This document shows positions 62,843-64,000 of a stretch of 64,000 bases of DNA, in pieces. Made by a program: the position numbers and the translations under genes. Positions within the stretch are counted from its first letter, which is position 1. Each line of letters begins with the position of its first letter. Below the pieces are notes generated by a model. The model saw only the letters and a list, made by a program, of their open reading frames with translations, was not told the DNA's origin and did no database searches. Source of the DNA: JAAYDS01 sp012729155 (lineage in GTDB: Bacteria > Chloroflexota > Anaerolineae > UBA1429); NCBI GenBank assembly GCA_036774405.1, contig DAIPBO010000020.1:1-64000 (forward strand), in the 5' to 3' direction.

Positions 62843-63961
62843 ACGCATCATCTGTACCAGGGCTTCTCGAGTCACCGGCTTTGTGAGGTAGCCAGCAACC
62901 TTCAGAGAGCGCGCCAGCGGCTCTTGAAAGAGCACACTGCAAATCACGACGGGGATCTGGCAGAGCTCGGGGGCGGCCCGCAGTGCGCGCAACAGCTCCC
63001 AGCCGTCCTGGCGCGGCATCATGATATCGAGCACAATGAGAGCGGGCTGATGCTCTCTGGCCAGCGCCAACCCCTCGGCCGCGCTCGAGGCGGCCACAAG
63101 GGCGTACGGTAGCCCCGTGAGATAGCGGCGGAACAGACGCTGCAGGCTCTCGTTGTCGTCGACCAGCAGCACTGTCTGTAGAGGCGCCGGCTCGAGCCAA
63201 AGCTGATACTGCGGGCGCCCATCAGCCAGCCGGATAACCTGCACCTCGGCCTGCAGCGCCGTCAGTAGCCGGGCCGTGTTGAGCCCCAGGCGTGCCCCCT
63301 GCGTCAAGGCCAGCCGGTCACGCGGCGTTATCCAGAATAGCACACGCTCACCTTGCCGGGCCCCCAACTTTAGCGTCTCACCGGGATGCAGCTCGATCAC
63401 CTCGCTCAACATACCCAGCAGCACCTGGCGCAACAGCACGCGGCTGGCGCGTACCAGCAGGCTCTCAGGCAGGTCGTCCTCTTCCAATGCCACACCGCTC
63501 TCACGAGCAAGCGGCGTCGTGAGCAAGACCAGATCACGCACCTCAGCCGCCAGGTTGGTGGCCCATTCGGCATCACCAGCGAGGTCGAAGGTATCAGGCT
63601 CCTGAGCATCTGGCTGTTCCGGAGCGCTAGCGAGCCGCAGCAGGTGCGCCACGGCCTCGATACCGGCGCGCAACTCGCGACGCAGCTGCCGTTCGCTAAT
63701 GCCCATACCCTGAGCCAGCTCGGACATGGTCACCTGTTCGATATAGCGCCCCTGAAGCGCAACGTAAGCGCGCTGCTCGTCAGAACGCGCAGAGAGGCTG
63801 CCCGCTGGCTTGAGAGACTCTATCGCGGCGATGAGCGCTTTGCGCAATGCCCGACCGTCGCCGCCCGGCAGCGCCCGGGCCAGGGGTGAGCGCTGTAAAT
63901 AGACGAGGTCATACAGGTGCGACAGGGCACGTCGCACCTCAGCATAGAGGTGGCTGTCCAT
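62813..63961 (-). CDS. Response-regulator protein with helix-turn-helix and degenerate ATPase-like domain
   Basis: A 382-residue protein of unusual build. Residues 72-106 contain a helix-turn-helix-like stretch (VTMSELAQGMGISERQLRRE). Residues about 163-258 look like a worn GHKL/HATPase domain (RQVLLGMLSEVIEL in place of the N box, RLGLNTARLLTALQAEVQV in place of the G2 box). Residues 262-376 are an intact receiver with D268/D269, D312 and K361 (LTKPV). Pairing with the convergent hybrid kinase is likely but inferred. GGAGG is 2 bases from the ATG. The 39 bases beyond it hold no identifiable gene. Confidence 0.78.
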   Translation of the reverse strand: MDSHLYAEVRRALSHLYDLVYLQRSPLARALPGGDGRALRKALIAAIESLKPAGSLSARSDEQRAYVALQGRYIEQVTMSELAQGMGISERQLRRELRAGIEAVAHLLRLASAPEQPDAQEPDTFDLAGDAEWATNLAAEVRDLVLLTTPLARESGVALEEDDLPESLLVRASRVLLRQVLLGMLSEVIELHPGETLKLGARQGERVLFWITPRDRLALTQGARLGLNTARLLTALQAEVQVIRLADGRPQYQLWLEPAPLQTVLLVDDNESLQRLFRRYLTGLPYALVAASSAAEGLALAREHQPALIVLDIMMPRQDGWELLRALRAAPELCQIPVVICSVLFQEPLARSLKVAGYLTKPVTREALVQMMRSLLGGSSRQ

Positions 63962-64000
63962 GTCCTCCGGGGCCTCACAAGTCGCGTCATCGCGGCGTCA

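Overview
The window comes from a high-GC bacterial chromosome (roughly 60-65% G+C by eye). Gene families and gene order best fit a Chloroflexota member, perhaps Anaerolineae-like: MraZ, RNase Y, SpoVS, RecD2 and a GH57 branching enzyme are present, dnaG and rpoD are adjacent, and no outer-membrane or LPS genes are seen. This assignment is inference; no rRNA gene is present. Most of the content is core and single-copy. No prophage, transposase, CRISPR array or plasmid gene was seen, and no gene-free stretch exceeds 300 bases.

Region 1 (1-8170, minus strand) is a translation/transcription block read rpoB > rpsL > rpsG > fusA > tuf. The usual rpoC between rpoB and rpsL is absent. rpoB has its own strong promoter, and hairpins separate rpoB/rpsL and rpsL/rpsG. 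A run of ten Ns inside fusA looks like a false scaffold gap: its two edges share the same 7 bases, and merging them restores one 697-residue EF-G.

Region 2 (8181-25774, minus strand) is a division and cell-wall (dcw) cluster: mraZ, rsmH, ftsL, ftsI, murF, mraY, murD, ftsW, murG, two CvpA-like membrane genes, murC, murB, ddl, ftsQ, ftsA, ftsZ, then nrdR. Most junctions are 1-8 base overlaps, so translation is probably coupled. murE is missing from its usual place. The cluster has a good promoter upstream of mraZ.

Region 3 (25917-34691) is metabolic: a radical-SAM/SPASM enzyme of the sulfatase-maturase type with a SEC-C tail, an iron-sulfur aldo-keto reductase, a GntR/LacI-type regulator and a GH57 glucan branching enzyme on the minus strand. 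Divergent from these are a D-2-hydroxyacid dehydrogenase and the helicase RecD2.

Region 4 (34741-44281, plus strand) carries plsY and pyruvate phosphate dikinase, then the most interesting locus (38331-40830). Here a promoter drives a radical-SAM/SPASM maturase with a probable N-terminal peptide-recognition domain, followed by two 105-residue paralogous peptides. Each peptide has a paired CGLDC motif in a small Cys/Gly-rich core, and the locus is bounded by strong hairpins. It looks like a compact ribosomally made, radical-SAM-modified peptide (RiPP) system. dnaG, rpoD and tRNA-Asn follow.

Region 5 (44376-64000) holds a deaminase-methyltransferase fusion, GNAT, YraN, MiaA, a membrane-anchored LysM protein, endonuclease V, an M50 peptidase, an HD protein, a degenerate TyrA-like protein, two glycosyltransferases and a D-cysteine desulfhydrase-like PLP enzyme. 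Then come recA-recX-rny-spoVS (an order partly shared with Firmicutes), ricT and holB, a hybrid histidine kinase, and a convergent response regulator with a degenerate ATPase-like domain. Several promoters here place the predicted transcription start at or next to the ATG, suggesting leaderless mRNAs.
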